64,000 nt of DNA. It comes from Bartonella machadoae (lineage in GTDB: Bacteria; Pseudomonadota; Alphaproteobacteria; Rhizobiales; Rhizobiaceae). Of the stretch, positions 35,826-45,645 are shown in pieces. Position 1 is the first letter of the stretch. Each line of letters begins with the position of its first letter. The stretch lies in assembly GCF_022559585.1 (NCBI RefSeq), contig NZ_CP087114.1:227095-291094 (forward strand), given 5' to 3'. Position numbers and translations under genes: made by a program. The notes beneath the pieces are model-generated. The model ran no database searches and was not told the DNA's origin. It saw only the letters and a program-made list of their open reading frames with translations.

Positions 35826-35971
35826 AATGCAACTCTTTATTTCCAGCACTCTACTTTTAAACCAACATCAAATTTATGTGAGGTTGATTTATCATAGAAT
35901 TAAAACAATATGTAATACTTTTTCCCAATATTACGGGTATGCACAACACAAAACCGTCTATGGGCATCTGA

Positions 35972-37588
35972 TCATTTAAATTGTTTTGTAGAACCAAAAC
36001 CAATACGACACAATAGCATAAGAATAAATAAGATGAAAGTAGAGAATATCCTGTTTTCATTGCTTCCTATGGGAGTAATGGGTGATGGAATCGGTGAATC
36101 AATAACGCCAACAACATTTTGTTGGAGAGCTACAACTATTCGTCCATAAGAATCAATAACAGCCGATATTCCATTATTGGCTGCTCGTATGAGGGGAATC
36201 CCCAGCTCAATAGCACGAAGTTGTGCTTGTTGAAGATGTTGATATGGGCCGGGTGTTACACCAAACCATGCATCATTTGTGACATTAATGATTGCCTGAG
36301 GTGGTGGGCCTTGAAAAGTCATTTCATTGGGAAAGATAGCTTCATAACAAATCAGCGGAAGATAAACAAAACCGTTTGGCATGGTGACAGTTTTACGTAC
36401 ACTACCAGCGCTATAGCCACCAATATTATCAGCTAGGATATGTAATCCAATTTTTTTTAAGAAATTTTCATAAGGAAGATATTCACCGAAAGGAACTAAG
36501 TGAAGTTTATCAGAAATATTGAGAATATTCCCTTTAGCGTTAATAACTGCAATGCTATTAAAATACTTTGTTTGTGCATGAGGTGCATCATCAATGGCAC
36601 GTACAGCACCAATAATAGCCCATTGTTTGGGTTTTAGAAGAGAGCCAATGCGCATTGTCGTAAAAGAGTTGTCATAAAGAAGGTAAGGAATAGAGGCTTC
36701 AGGCCATACAATAAAATCAGGTTCTGGGTTCTGATCGGCTGTTGGTGTTGCACTCAAACGCATATGGGCTGCAAATATCGCCTCTTGTGTAGTGTTATTC
36801 AATTTTGTATTTTGTGGAATAGAGGGTTGAACAATGCGCACCCAATAATTGTTTTTTGGGTCATTCGCAGTATTTTCTATAGTATTAAGGCGGTAAAATC
36901 CAAAACCACTGTGAAATAATATAAGCGATAAGCAAAGAGAAAGTGCTGTTTTCTTTTTTTCATTCGTTAATAAAACAGTTGGTAAACTGTAGACTAACAC
37001 AGCAAGAATATTCATTCCGTAAAGTCCAACGATTGCATCAGATTGCATGAGTAGTGGGGTTGGCATGGCTGTATAACCAAGAGAATTCCACGGAAATCCT
37101 GTGAATAAAAATGAACGTAACCACTCTGCCAATCCTAGAGAAAAGGCTAAGACAAAGAAGCGTGCTATTCCTTTTGTCCATAATAAACCAATGATGAAAC
37201 CAGAAAAAAACCAATAAAGCGAAAGATAGAAGGGAGGGATTAAAATGGCAAAAGGCACCGCCCAACCTAAAGAAACCGGATCTGTTAACAAAGCATTACA
37301 CAACCACCACAAGCTGCAAATAAAATAACTAAAGCCAAAGATTCCACAGCTTAGAGCATAGGTGAGAAAGCGCTTTTTATTGTTTTGGATAGTTCGTATT
37401 GTGTCAAGAAGCACAATAAAGATGGGAAAAGTTAAAAAACAGAGTGGTGTTAAATAAAAGGGTGGAAGTGCAAAAGAAGTCGCAGCTCCACACAAAAACA
37501 CCCCCATTTGTCGTTTCCAACCGGTAACAGAAAATAAGAAAAATGTGAAATGACTTAAAAAAGTTTGATTATTCTTTAGAGATGGCAT
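35972..37588 (-). CDS. lnt: Apolipoprotein N-acyltransferase
   Basis: 538-residue inner-membrane enzyme that adds the third acyl chain to lipoproteins. About six to seven N-terminal membrane helices are followed by a nitrilase-like periplasmic domain and a last C-terminal helix. The catalytic triad segments are visible: VWPEASIP (Glu), KLHLVPFGEYLPYE (Lys) and LICYEAIFP (Cys). ATG 37588 is preferred to a TTG three codons earlier. The start overlaps the end of the corC-like gene by 20 bases. Confidence 0.93.
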   Translation of the reverse strand: MPSLKNNQTFLSHFTFFLFSVTGWKRQMGVFLCGAATSFALPPFYLTPLCFLTFPIFIVLLDTIRTIQNNKKRFLTYALSCGIFGFSYFICSLWWLCNALLTDPVSLGWAVPFAILIPPFYLSLYWFFSGFIIGLLWTKGIARFFVLAFSLGLAEWLRSFLFTGFPWNSLGYTAMPTPLLMQSDAIVGLYGMNILAVLVYSLPTVLLTNEKKKTALSLCLSLILFHSGFGFYRLNTIENTANDPKNNYWVRIVQPSIPQNTKLNNTTQEAIFAAHMRLSATPTADQNPEPDFIVWPEASIPYLLYDNSFTTMRIGSLLKPKQWAIIGAVRAIDDAPHAQTKYFNSIAVINAKGNILNISDKLHLVPFGEYLPYENFLKKIGLHILADNIGGYSAGSVRKTVTMPNGFVYLPLICYEAIFPNEMTFQGPPPQAIINVTNDAWFGVTPGPYQHLQQAQLRAIELGIPLIRAANNGISAVIDSYGRIVVALQQNVVGVIDSPIPSPITPIGSNENRIFSTFILFILMLLCRIGFGSTKQFK

Positions 37589-38591
37589 TGTTTTCAAAAT
37601 TTTTATTTTCTGGAATGCGCAAAATGCGCAATCGTTTAATCCGGCGTTTATCAGCTTCTAAAATACGAAATTGATAGCCCGGTACAGCTTCAACGACTTC
37701 ACCTTTTGCAGGAATACGATCAAGAATAGAGACGATCAAACCACCAATGGTATCGACTTCATCACCATATTCGCCTACGATAAAATCAGGACCAAGAGCT
37801 TTTTCTACATCTTCTAGTTCGGTTTTTGCATCAACAAGCCATTTATTATTTTGTTCATAGACGATAGCATTATCGACGTTATCATGTTCATCTTCGATAT
37901 CACCAACAACCAATTCGACAATATCCTCCATTGAAACCAAACCATCTGTGCCACCATGTTCATCAATAACCAAAGCCATCTGTGTTCGTGTGGTTTGCAT
38001 ACGTGTTAATAATTTGCTTGCCAGCATGGAACTGGGCACAAAGAGAACTGTTCGAATTAAATTTAATGCACCAATTGGAGTGTGTAAATCTTTATGGTTT
38101 AACTGAAGTGAATCGAATTTCTGCTCGGTTTGATTTGAGTTGATAATAAAGCTTGTCATATAATTAAGGATATCGTGGATATGGATCATCCCTCGTGGAT
38201 CATCTAAAGTTTCGGCATAAACAGGCATGCGAGAATGTCCAATTTTTGCAAAACATTTAAGGGCTTCCCCAAGAGGGGTGTTTATTTCCAATGCTTCGAT
38301 TTCAGAACGTGGAATCATAACATCATCCACGCGTGCTTCACGCAAACGTAAGATATTATGTAGCATAGTACGTTCTTCAGGAGAAAAGAGAGTTGTGTCT
38401 TTTTCATTATCAGTATTGAGTGCAACAGTGAGATCATCCCGCAATGATGTGTAATTACGACCACGTAAAAATGAAAATAAATGATTTAGCAGGGACGTTT
38501 TTTCTGTATGATGAGCCTGTTGAGAGGTATCTTCTTCAATATTGGAAGGCGTTTGACTGTTATTATTTGGTGCATTTATTTTGTTTGCCAT
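37569..38591 (-). CDS. CBS-domain hemolysin/CorC family protein
   Basis: 340 residues, soluble. A CBS pair starts at VDDVMIPRSEIEAL and continues to LVIDEHGGTDGLVSMEDIVE. A C-terminal CorC/HlyC transporter-associated domain follows (LGPDFIVGEYGDEVDTIGGLI). No membrane helices are visible. Members are annotated as hemolysin or Mg/Co efflux factors, and the actual role is uncertain. Located between ybeY and lnt, the usual rhizobial order. Confidence 0.9.
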   Translation of the reverse strand: MANKINAPNNNSQTPSNIEEDTSQQAHHTEKTSLLNHLFSFLRGRNYTSLRDDLTVALNTDNEKDTTLFSPEERTMLHNILRLREARVDDVMIPRSEIEALEINTPLGEALKCFAKIGHSRMPVYAETLDDPRGMIHIHDILNYMTSFIINSNQTEQKFDSLQLNHKDLHTPIGALNLIRTVLFVPSSMLASKLLTRMQTTRTQMALVIDEHGGTDGLVSMEDIVELVVGDIEDEHDNVDNAIVYEQNNKWLVDAKTELEDVEKALGPDFIVGEYGDEVDTIGGLIVSILDRIPAKGEVVEAVPGYQFRILEADKRRIKRLRILRIPENKNFENNAISKE

Positions 38592-38683
38592 AATTTTAAA
38601 ATCTTCAAACTTTCTTTTTATAATAGAGCGATAAGAGACCTTAGATCATATGATAGTGATTAAGAAGGCTCATTTTTAGCATT

Positions 38684-39169
38684 TTAAGACATTTCAATAG
38701 TATCAATATAGGGGTCGTTTATGGAAAGCTTTTGCAGAATTTCTCTTTCAAGTTTTTCCATTTGATGCGCTTCTTCATCTGTTTCGTGATTATAGCCAAG
38801 AAGGTGAAGAACACCATGAACGATCATATGTGTCAAATGATCCTGAAATGATTTCCTTTCTTTTTTTGCTTCAAGCGCAACAGTTTCTTGTGCAATAACG
38901 ATATCACCAAGTATGGGGCCAGGTTTCTGTCCGATTTCAAGTGGGAAAGCAGGAAAAGATAATACATTTGTGGGTTTATTCTTATTGCGCCATTTTGCGT
39001 TGATTTGTGCCATATGTTTGTCATCTGTAAAGAGCAAACTGACTTCACTGACAATATTTTCCAAGGAAAGATGATGCATTGTTGCTGTTAATACTTTTTC
39101 AGTGATATTATAAAGTAATTGCTTATCACTCCACTCAGAGCTTTCGATCATTATATCAATAGTAATCAT
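38684..39169 (-). CDS. ybeY: Endoribonuclease YbeY (rRNA maturation)
   Basis: 161-residue metal-dependent RNase involved in 16S rRNA 3' processing and ribosome quality control. The zinc-binding motif [21 protein letters not shown] is complete, and [11 protein letters not shown] and LGDIVIA precede it. Follows phoH by 12 bases. Confidence 0.95.
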   Translation of the reverse strand: MITIDIMIESSEWSDKQLLYNITEKVLTATMHHLSLENIVSEVSLLFTDDKHMAQINAKWRNKNKPTNVLSFPAFPLEIGQKPGPILGDIVIAQETVALEAKKERKSFQDHLTHMIVHGVLHLLGYNHETDEEAHQMEKLEREILQKLSINDPYIDTIEMS

Positions 39170-39181
39170 AATAAATCAAAC

Positions 39182-40312
39182 TCACTTTTTTAATGAAGCG
39201 TTTGAAGATGGTATTTCTTGGATTTGTATAGCAGAATCATGATCATAGGCACGGACGATAGCGGTAACAAGGGGATGACGCACAACATCGTTTTCATTAA
39301 AACGAATAATTTCAATTTCTTTTACCTGTGAGAGAATACGTACGGCTTCGATTAAACCTGATTTTTGTCCGCTAGGCAAATCAATTTGGCTTATATCACC
39401 GGTGACAATCATCCGTGTTCCTTCTCCAAGCCGTGTGAGGAACATTTTCATCTGCATGGGTGTGGTATTTTGCGCTTCATCAAGAATAACAGCGGCATGG
39501 GCAAGTGTTCGTCCGCGCATGAAAGCAAGAGGAGCAATTTCTATGACACCAGACGCCAAAATGCGCTCTACTTTTTCGACGGGTATCATATCATAAAGGG
39601 CATCATAAAGTGGACGTAAATAAGGGTCGACTTTTTCTTTCAGATCACCGGGAAGAAAGCCAAGATGTTCTCCAGCTTCCACGGCAGGACGTGAGAGGAT
39701 GATTCGTTCAATGATACCACGCTCTAAAAGCATTGCAGCGTGCGCAACAGCAAGATATGTTTTCCCTGTTCCTGCTGGTCCAACGCCAAAAACAAGTTCA
39801 CTACGCTCCATTGCACGTATATAAGCATCCTGTGTTGGAGTTCTAGCATGAATTGTTTTTTTATGCGTACTTAATCGTGCAGGAATATGTTTTTTGGCAG
39901 GTTGGATTCTTGTTGGGGCTTCTTGTTGTTCCTGTAGCAAATTTGCCATGGCAATCGCTCCTTCTGTATCGGATAAAGTGAGCTCTTGATGTGTTTTGGC
40001 GCGTTCATAAAGCTGCTGTAATACATATTGTGCACGTTTTATAGCAGCGATATTTCCATGGATGAGAACTTCATTCCCACGCGGATGAATATCAAGTCCA
40101 AGTTTTTGTTCGATATAAGCAAGATTTTCATCGAGTTTACCAAAAACTGCTTTTGCATATTGATTATTTTCAAAAATCAAAACAACACGACTAACATCTG
40201 GCGTACTTGCTTTTTCCAAGAGACCAGTATTTTTAGGGTAAGCTGTTACTTTTTCTTTAACGCGTTTTATTTTTTCGGTTGAATTTTTCAACCTATTCTC
40301 CCTTATTGACAT
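39182..40312 (-). CDS. PhoH-family ATPase
   Basis: 376 residues. A small KH-like N-terminal part (LGLDIHPRGNEVLIHG) precedes the PhoH ATPase domain with GPAGTGKTYLAVAHA (P-loop), FLPGDLKEKVDPYLRPLYD and VILDEAQNTTPMQMKMFLTRLG. Often coupled to ybeY and thought to act in RNA metabolism. The first ATG (40312) lacks a ribosome site. A TTG at 40291 sits right behind GGGAG and may be the real start (369 residues). Confidence 0.9.
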   Translation of the reverse strand: MSIRENRLKNSTEKIKRVKEKVTAYPKNTGLLEKASTPDVSRVVLIFENNQYAKAVFGKLDENLAYIEQKLGLDIHPRGNEVLIHGNIAAIKRAQYVLQQLYERAKTHQELTLSDTEGAIAMANLLQEQQEAPTRIQPAKKHIPARLSTHKKTIHARTPTQDAYIRAMERSELVFGVGPAGTGKTYLAVAHAAMLLERGIIERIILSRPAVEAGEHLGFLPGDLKEKVDPYLRPLYDALYDMIPVEKVERILASGVIEIAPLAFMRGRTLAHAAVILDEAQNTTPMQMKMFLTRLGEGTRMIVTGDISQIDLPSGQKSGLIEAVRILSQVKEIEIIRFNENDVVRHPLVTAIVRAYDHDSAIQIQEIPSSNASLKK

Positions 40313-40444
40313 AAGTGTTATACACTTTTTTGAAGCAGCTTTATCAAAGACAATTTATCTTTCATAGAGCACAATTTTTAGATGTAATCATTTTCTTCAA
40401 AAATAAAAGAGCTTTTTAGAATCCATTTTGCAATCAAGATATAT

Positions 40445-41821
40445 TCACCCGTTTACCACTTCACCAACAAAACTGTTTGAGCTTGCATTTTTAATATGGA
40501 TTGCCATCACAGTCCCTGTAGAGGCTTCTGTATCCACCACCACAGGTAAAAGCCAAGGTGAACGACCCACCATTTGTCCCGAATGACGTCCAGCTTTCTC
40601 GATGAGAACATCGGTTGTTTGACCAACTTTAGAACGCAAAAATGCATTTTGCTGTTCAAGAAGAAGCACTTGTAAATGTTGAAGACGAGCGTCTTTCACA
40701 GTCTCGTCAACATGATTCTTCATTGTTGCACCAACGGTTCCAGGTCTTGGTGAATACTTGAAAGAATAGGCCGAACTGTATTGTACTTGTTGAATGAGTT
40801 TAAGTGTCTCTTCAAAGTCTTCCTCTGTTTCCCCTGGAAACCCTACAATAAAGTCGCCTGAAAAAGCAATATCAGGTCGCGCATTACGAATTTTTTCGAT
40901 AAGCTGAAGATAATGAATACTTTTATGTTGGCGGTTCATTGCTTTTAAAATACGATCTGAACCAGACTGTACAGGCAGATGCAGGTAAGGCATCAAGATA
41001 TCAAGATCGCGATGTGCAGCAATAAGGCTGTCATCCATATCTCGGGGATGGCTGGTTGTATAACGGAGACGTTTTAAACCATCCAGTTTGGCAAGATGAT
41101 GGAGAAGGTCGCCAAGACGCCAAGTTTTGCCATTCGCACTTTGTCCATGCCAACCATTGACATTTTGACCAAGCAGCGTAATCTCTTTAACACCTGCTTC
41201 AATGAGTTGGCGAGCCTCTTCGGTAATTTGCTCGACAGATCGTGATATTTCAGCACCACGTGTGTAAGGAACAACACAAAAAGTGCAAAATTTGTCACAA
41301 CCTTCCTGTACTGTTAAAAATGCACTAACGCCCCGTTTTCTTACAGCGCGTTTATTATGCGCCGGTAAGGATGCAAATTTATCTTCAACAGCATAGTCTG
41401 TTTCAATAACTTTTTCCCCCCGTTTGGCTTTTTCTAACAAGTCTGGCAAGCGATGATACATTTGCGGGCCAATGACCAGATCAACTGTTGGAGCACGACG
41501 TAAAATTTCACTTCCCTCAGCTTGTGCAACACAACCGGTCACACCAACCATCAAAGGTTTGTCCGGTGCACGTTCTTGACGCATTACGCGCAAACGTCCA
41601 AGATCAGAATAGAGTTTTTCTGCTGCTTTTTCACGAATATGACAAGTATTAACGAGAATAAGATCAGCATCATTTGGGGTTTGTGTTGTAACATAACCTT
41701 GCGCGCTCAGGCTATCAGTCATTCGTTGACTGTCATAAACATTCATTTGGCACCCATAGGTTTTGATAAAAACCTTTTTAGGAGGGACAGGAGGTATATT
41801 TTTAGGATTTACTTTATTCAT
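40445..41821 (-). CDS. miaB: tRNA-2-methylthio-N6-dimethylallyladenosine synthase
   Basis: 458-residue radical SAM methylthiotransferase that acts on A37 of tRNAs. The three N-terminal auxiliary cluster cysteines lie in YGCQMN, NTCHIRE and TGCVAQ. The radical-SAM cluster is [12 protein letters not shown]-terminal TRAM domain is present ([24 protein letters not shown]). In line with phoH and ybeY downstream. Confidence 0.96.
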   Translation of the reverse strand: MNKVNPKNIPPVPPKKVFIKTYGCQMNVYDSQRMTDSLSAQGYVTTQTPNDADLILVNTCHIREKAAEKLYSDLGRLRVMRQERAPDKPLMVGVTGCVAQAEGSEILRRAPTVDLVIGPQMYHRLPDLLEKAKRGEKVIETDYAVEDKFASLPAHNKRAVRKRGVSAFLTVQEGCDKFCTFCVVPYTRGAEISRSVEQITEEARQLIEAGVKEITLLGQNVNGWHGQSANGKTWRLGDLLHHLAKLDGLKRLRYTTSHPRDMDDSLIAAHRDLDILMPYLHLPVQSGSDRILKAMNRQHKSIHYLQLIEKIRNARPDIAFSGDFIVGFPGETEEDFEETLKLIQQVQYSSAYSFKYSPRPGTVGATMKNHVDETVKDARLQHLQVLLLEQQNAFLRSKVGQTTDVLIEKAGRHSGQMVGRSPWLLPVVVDTEASTGTVMAIHIKNASSNSFVGEVVNG

Positions 41822-41861
41822 AATGCATGTCTAAATGTTTTTAGCATAAATCTCAATCTCT

Positions 41862-42344
41862 TTACTTAAAAGTTTTTTGCATAATGATTGCATCTGTACG
41901 ACTGTTGTGTGATTGGTAGTAGGCAAAACGTTTGGCAATTTTTTCAAATTTAAAACGTTGGTAAAGCTTCAAAGCAGAAAGATTCGTTTCTTCTACTTCC
42001 AAGAAGAGCTTTATAGCTCCTTCGTGGTGAAGATGACAAAATATGCTATCGATCAGCAAGGTGCCAATTCCTTGTCGTCGAAAATGAGGATGAACAGCAA
42101 TTGTGATGATTTCTGCTTCATCAAGAATAAGACGGCAGAGGCAAAAGCCTAAAATTTTTTCTGGTTCACTCATGAGGGCGACTTTATATCCAAAGATAGA
42201 GTGATCTGTTAAAAAATCATCAAAAGCTTGTTTTTCCCAAGCAGGGGTAAAACAATTCTGATAAATTTGATGAAGAGAAGCACTATCATCCGTTTGGAGT
42301 GGAGCAATTGCAAAATGCTTATTTGTTGATGAAAATTGAGACAT
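41862..42344 (-). CDS. rimI: Ribosomal-protein-alanine N-acetyltransferase-like GNAT protein
   Basis: 160-residue GNAT acetyltransferase. The acetyl-CoA loop (VHPHFRRQGIGTLLIDSI, about residues 83-100) and LFLEVEETNLSALKLYQRFKF are clear. RimI acetylates S18 in E. coli; in this family the substrate may differ. Its ATG overlaps the tsaB stop by one base (TAATG), a standard tsaB-rimI coupling. Confidence 0.9.
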   Translation of the reverse strand: MSQFSSTNKHFAIAPLQTDDSASLHQIYQNCFTPAWEKQAFDDFLTDHSIFGYKVALMSEPEKILGFCLCRLILDEAEIITIAVHPHFRRQGIGTLLIDSIFCHLHHEGAIKLFLEVEETNLSALKLYQRFKFEKIAKRFAYYQSHNSRTDAIIMQKTFK

Positions 42345-43027
42345 TATTTTTTTCGTGGTAAAGCAAAACCAGTTTGCTGTTTTGCATCCGCATTGCGTAA
42401 ATAGAGTGGGCGGGGTGGATCTTGAGGTTTTTTATTCGCAGCAAGATAAGCATAGTTTACAACATCAGCTGCTTTGCAGAAGATTTGATCGAGTACAACG
42501 ATTTTATTTAGCTTATTGTTTTTAATATAAAGTCCAACGATATCAGCTGCTGGACCGGTTAATATCGTTTGCTGCGGTAAATCTTCGAGGATATTCTCAA
42601 TTGTTTTTAATCTCGGAGCTCCCAAAGGAGTAAGATCCTCATTAAAATTTTGATGATAGAACATATTTCTTCCTGCTTCAATAACAACAGCGATTGCCGA
42701 TGTGGTATTTGTACTTTTTGTCTGTGCTGCTAATGCTTCAAGTGCGCTCACTCCAATAGCGGGTATTTCGAGCGCTAATGCCAAAGCGCGTGCTGTTGAA
42801 ACACCCACACGTACACCGGTAAATGATCCAGGTCCAATATTGACAGCAATGCGATCAACTTGATGAAGAGTAATATTGGCTTGGTTTGTTATTTGTGCAA
42901 TATATCCAATGAGTTTTTCAGCGTGTCCTTTATTGATGCGCTCACTGATGCGAGCAATAACAGATTTATGACGAACAAGCGCAACAGCGCAATAAATCGA
43001 AGCAGTGTCTATAGCAAGAATAAGCAT
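42344..43027 (-). CDS. tsaB: TsaB, tRNA threonylcarbamoyladenosine biosynthesis protein
   Basis: 227-residue ASKHA-fold partner of TsaD in making t6A37 in tRNAs. LILAIDTASIYCAVALV at the N-terminus and VNIGPGSFTGVRVGVSTARALALAL (about residues 64-88) are signature segments. Followed by rimI. Confidence 0.93.
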   Translation of the reverse strand: MLILAIDTASIYCAVALVRHKSVIARISERINKGHAEKLIGYIAQITNQANITLHQVDRIAVNIGPGSFTGVRVGVSTARALALALEIPAIGVSALEALAAQTKSTNTTSAIAVVIEAGRNMFYHQNFNEDLTPLGAPRLKTIENILEDLPQQTILTGPAADIVGLYIKNNKLNKIVVLDQIFCKAADVVNYAYLAANKKPQDPPRPLYLRNADAKQQTGFALPRKK

Positions 43028-43558
43028 AAAAACTTTAATTCAATAAGATGATAAACAAAAGGTACACGGTGTTTTTTAGTTTTTTCATTTTGCTTGCCTG
43101 TTTTGCAATAACTTAAGAATATTGCTCATACCAATAAGCAACAATATCTTTTCTCTCGAAGATTGATTTGATTGTTGTTCGTATCCTCCTGCACCATACA
43201 GTGAGTAAAAGCAATTTGAAAGGAGAAATTTTGAAGTTATATTTGTTTTTTCCCGATAAAGAATATATTCTGTAAATCTCGTATAAAACTTTGATTGTGA
43301 TGAACATAGATACAGCAAAAGACAGTATTTTTATAAACTATATATTATTTTGTACTCTTTTAGTTGCAAACAATTATGTGCTGAAAAAAGCACAAAACAT
43401 GCACCTCATATCGAAATTGCATTTAATTTTTCATCTAAAATGATAGGGAAGTTTCTGTAACTTTTACCTAGCATTGTAAAAGAATTTCCCAATACTAGCA
43501 AACCGTTAGGATGATTACAGGCTAGGTGAAAAAGCACAAATATTTGAGAACGCACATT
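43028..43558. other. 530-base gap between tsaB and the YeiH-family gene
   Basis: No supported gene. The frames present have no recognisable motifs or ribosome sites. A stretch at 43156-43182 looks like a tRNA 3' end ending in CACCA but lacks a pairing T-arm or acceptor, so I do not call it. Confidence 0.4.
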
Positions 43559-44641
43559 TCAAAATGTTATCTGTTTTAAATCGTTCAATTGTATCATGAT
43601 AAGGCTACAAATACCGAGGATAAAGATGGAGCAGGTTGAAGCCAAAATAACACGCCATCCTGCTTTTTTTAATGATCGGACATCAACGCCTAATCCCAAA
43701 GCTGCCATTGAAATGACAGTAAACAACTGAGCAATAAATCGAATGGGGGGGAGCGCGGTTTCAGGAATAAGATTGCTAGAGCGGATCAACATCATGATCA
43801 TAAAACCAATGATAAACCACGGAACAAGAGAGTGCCAACGCAAACGCGTTTGTGCCGATCGATGGTAAATAATTGATAAGGCAAAAATAAGAGGGCCCAA
43901 CATAAGGACACGCACCAATTTAACAACTGTTGCAATTTGAACGCTTATAAAAGAAACAGATGCTGTAGCGGCTAAAACCTGTGGTACGGCATAAACCACC
44001 ATACCGGCAAGAACACCATATTGGCTAAAGGATAAATTGAGGAGTGGATGTAAAAAAGGAAGAAATAAAATAATAAGAATGCCCAAAAGAGCGGTAAAAG
44101 CAATCGATGCAGCTATCTCTTCATGTTTTGCTTTAATGACAGGGGCAACGGCAACGATAGCCGAATTACCACAAATAGCATTTCCACAAGCAACGAGCAT
44201 TGCTAAATGCGAAGAAAGCCCAAAAAGTCGACCGATAGAAAAACTCATAAGGATAGTGATGAATATAACAAATATGATACTCGCAAGTAGATTCCAACCC
44301 GCTGAAAAAACAGCATGTATGCTAATGCTTGCTCCTAGAAGAACAATCGCAAATTCAAGCAGTGTTTTGGCACAAAAAGTTATACCTCTTTGAAAATATG
44401 TTGGTAAAGTAAAACAGCTACGAATAATCGATCCTAAGAGAATTGCTAAAACAAGATTTTCCAGCCATGCTTGTCCCAAAAGTTGTTTTTCTACAACTTC
44501 TATACCATACGCTAAGACTGATATCAGTAAACATACCAAGATACCAGGACCAAAGTCGTTTAAAAGTGAGAGATTTTTCTTTATCAATTTAAAATTTTCC
44601 CCCAAAGGGATGATAGTATCAAATAAGAGCAATGATAGCAA
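43559..44641 (-). CDS. YeiH/UPF0324 family putative sulfate exporter
   Basis: 360-residue membrane protein with about ten hydrophobic helices. Conserved segments are LLGASISI, LVACGNAICGNSAIVAVAPVIKA and AALGLGVDVRSLKKAGWR, as in YeiH (PSE family). The transported substrate is not established. The frame opens at TTG 44641; a TTG near 44587 behind GGGGGAAA is an alternative. Upstream neighbours are replication/repair genes, so no functional link is evident. Confidence 0.85.
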   Translation of the reverse strand: MLSLLLFDTIIPLGENFKLIKKNLSLLNDFGPGILVCLLISVLAYGIEVVEKQLLGQAWLENLVLAILLGSIIRSCFTLPTYFQRGITFCAKTLLEFAIVLLGASISIHAVFSAGWNLLASIIFVIFITILMSFSIGRLFGLSSHLAMLVACGNAICGNSAIVAVAPVIKAKHEEIAASIAFTALLGILIILFLPFLHPLLNLSFSQYGVLAGMVVYAVPQVLAATASVSFISVQIATVVKLVRVLMLGPLIFALSIIYHRSAQTRLRWHSLVPWFIIGFMIMMLIRSSNLIPETALPPIRFIAQLFTVISMAALGLGVDVRSLKKAGWRVILASTCSIFILGICSLIMIQLNDLKQITF

Positions 44642-44665
44642 AAAAAGAGCGAAGAGAAAAAAGTT

Positions 44666-45271
44666 TTAAAGATTTGTTCTCGCTTGTAAGGCTGCTGCTA
44701 AAGTCCCATCATCCAGATAATCTAATTCACCTCCTACAGGCACTCCATGGGCAAGCCTAGTCACTTTAATTGAAAAGTTGGAAAGCTGATCGGTGATGTA
44801 GTGGGCTGTTGTTTGTCCTTCAACAGTGGCATTAACAGCTAAAATAATTTCTGTAATTGCGCTTTTTACAACACGTTGTACTAAGGGAGCAATGTTAAGT
44901 TCATCTGGACCTATTCCATCTAAGGGAGAGAGCCGTCCACCTAAGACATGATAACGAGCTGCTAAAGTTTTTGCGCGCTCGAGAGCCCACAGATCTGCAA
45001 TATCCTCAACAACAATAATTGTTGTATCATCGCGGCGGGGATCTGTGCAAATGGAACAGGGGTCCGTTGTATCAACATTTCCACAAACAGAACAAATGCC
45101 GACGGTATCTACAGCTGCTTGTATTGCTGCTCCTAAAGGCTCCAATAAGGATTCCTTTTTTTTAATTAGATGAAGTGCCGCACGGCGTGCCGAACGTGGA
45201 CCAAGACCTGGTATTCGTGCTAAAAGTTGAATGAGACGTTCAATTTCAGGTCCGGCAATGTATTTAGACAT
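44666..45271 (-). CDS. recR: Recombination mediator protein RecR
   Basis: 201-residue DNA repair protein of the RecFOR pathway. The zinc finger ([16 protein letters not shown]), the N-terminal HhH ([18 protein letters not shown]) and the Toprim domain ([27 protein letters not shown]) are intact. Follows ybaB and dnaX, the standard arrangement. Confidence 0.96.
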   Translation of the reverse strand: MSKYIAGPEIERLIQLLARIPGLGPRSARRAALHLIKKKESLLEPLGAAIQAAVDTVGICSVCGNVDTTDPCSICTDPRRDDTTIIVVEDIADLWALERAKTLAARYHVLGGRLSPLDGIGPDELNIAPLVQRVVKSAITEIILAVNATVEGQTTAHYITDQLSNFSIKVTRLAHGVPVGGELDYLDDGTLAAALQARTNL

Positions 45272-45307
45272 ATCTCTACTCCACGGGATTTGATAAAATC
45301 CGCTACA

Positions 45308-45631
45308 TTAGAGTGGAAGTTTAAAACCTGTTGGGAGCGGTAGCCCTGCTGTTATGCTTTTGGTTTTTTCTTCTATAGCGATTTCAATTTTTGCTTTCGC
45401 TTCATGATGTGCTGCTACAATGAGATCTTCAAGAATTTCAGCTTCCTCAGGTTTAAGTAATGAAGGATCAATTTGCAACGCTATTATGGCGTTGTTACCA
45501 TTTACAATGACGTTTACAAGACCACCGCCTGCAGAGCCAACGGCTTGCATATTTGCCATTTCCTCTCGCATTTTTTGCATTTGTTCTTGCATTTCTTTGG
45601 CTTTTTTCATCATGTCCATCATTTTACGCAT
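45308..45631 (-). CDS. YbaB/EbfC family nucleoid-associated protein
   Basis: 107 residues. The N-terminus is Met- and Gln-rich and helical ([19 protein letters not shown]), followed by [22 protein letters not shown] small DNA-binding dimer encoded between dnaX and recR. A function in nucleoid organisation is inferred from family. Confidence 0.92.
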   Translation of the reverse strand: MRKMMDMMKKAKEMQEQMQKMREEMANMQAVGSAGGGLVNVIVNGNNAIIALQIDPSLLKPEEAEILEDLIVAAHHEAKAKIEIAIEEKTKSITAGLPLPTGFKLPL

Positions 45632-45645
45632 AGGAGTGAGTATCC

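Noticed and set aside
43156..43182. tRNA-3'-end-like string ending in CACCA
   Set aside because: TTCGTATC looks like a T-loop, but no pairing T-stem and no matching 5' acceptor strand are present nearby.
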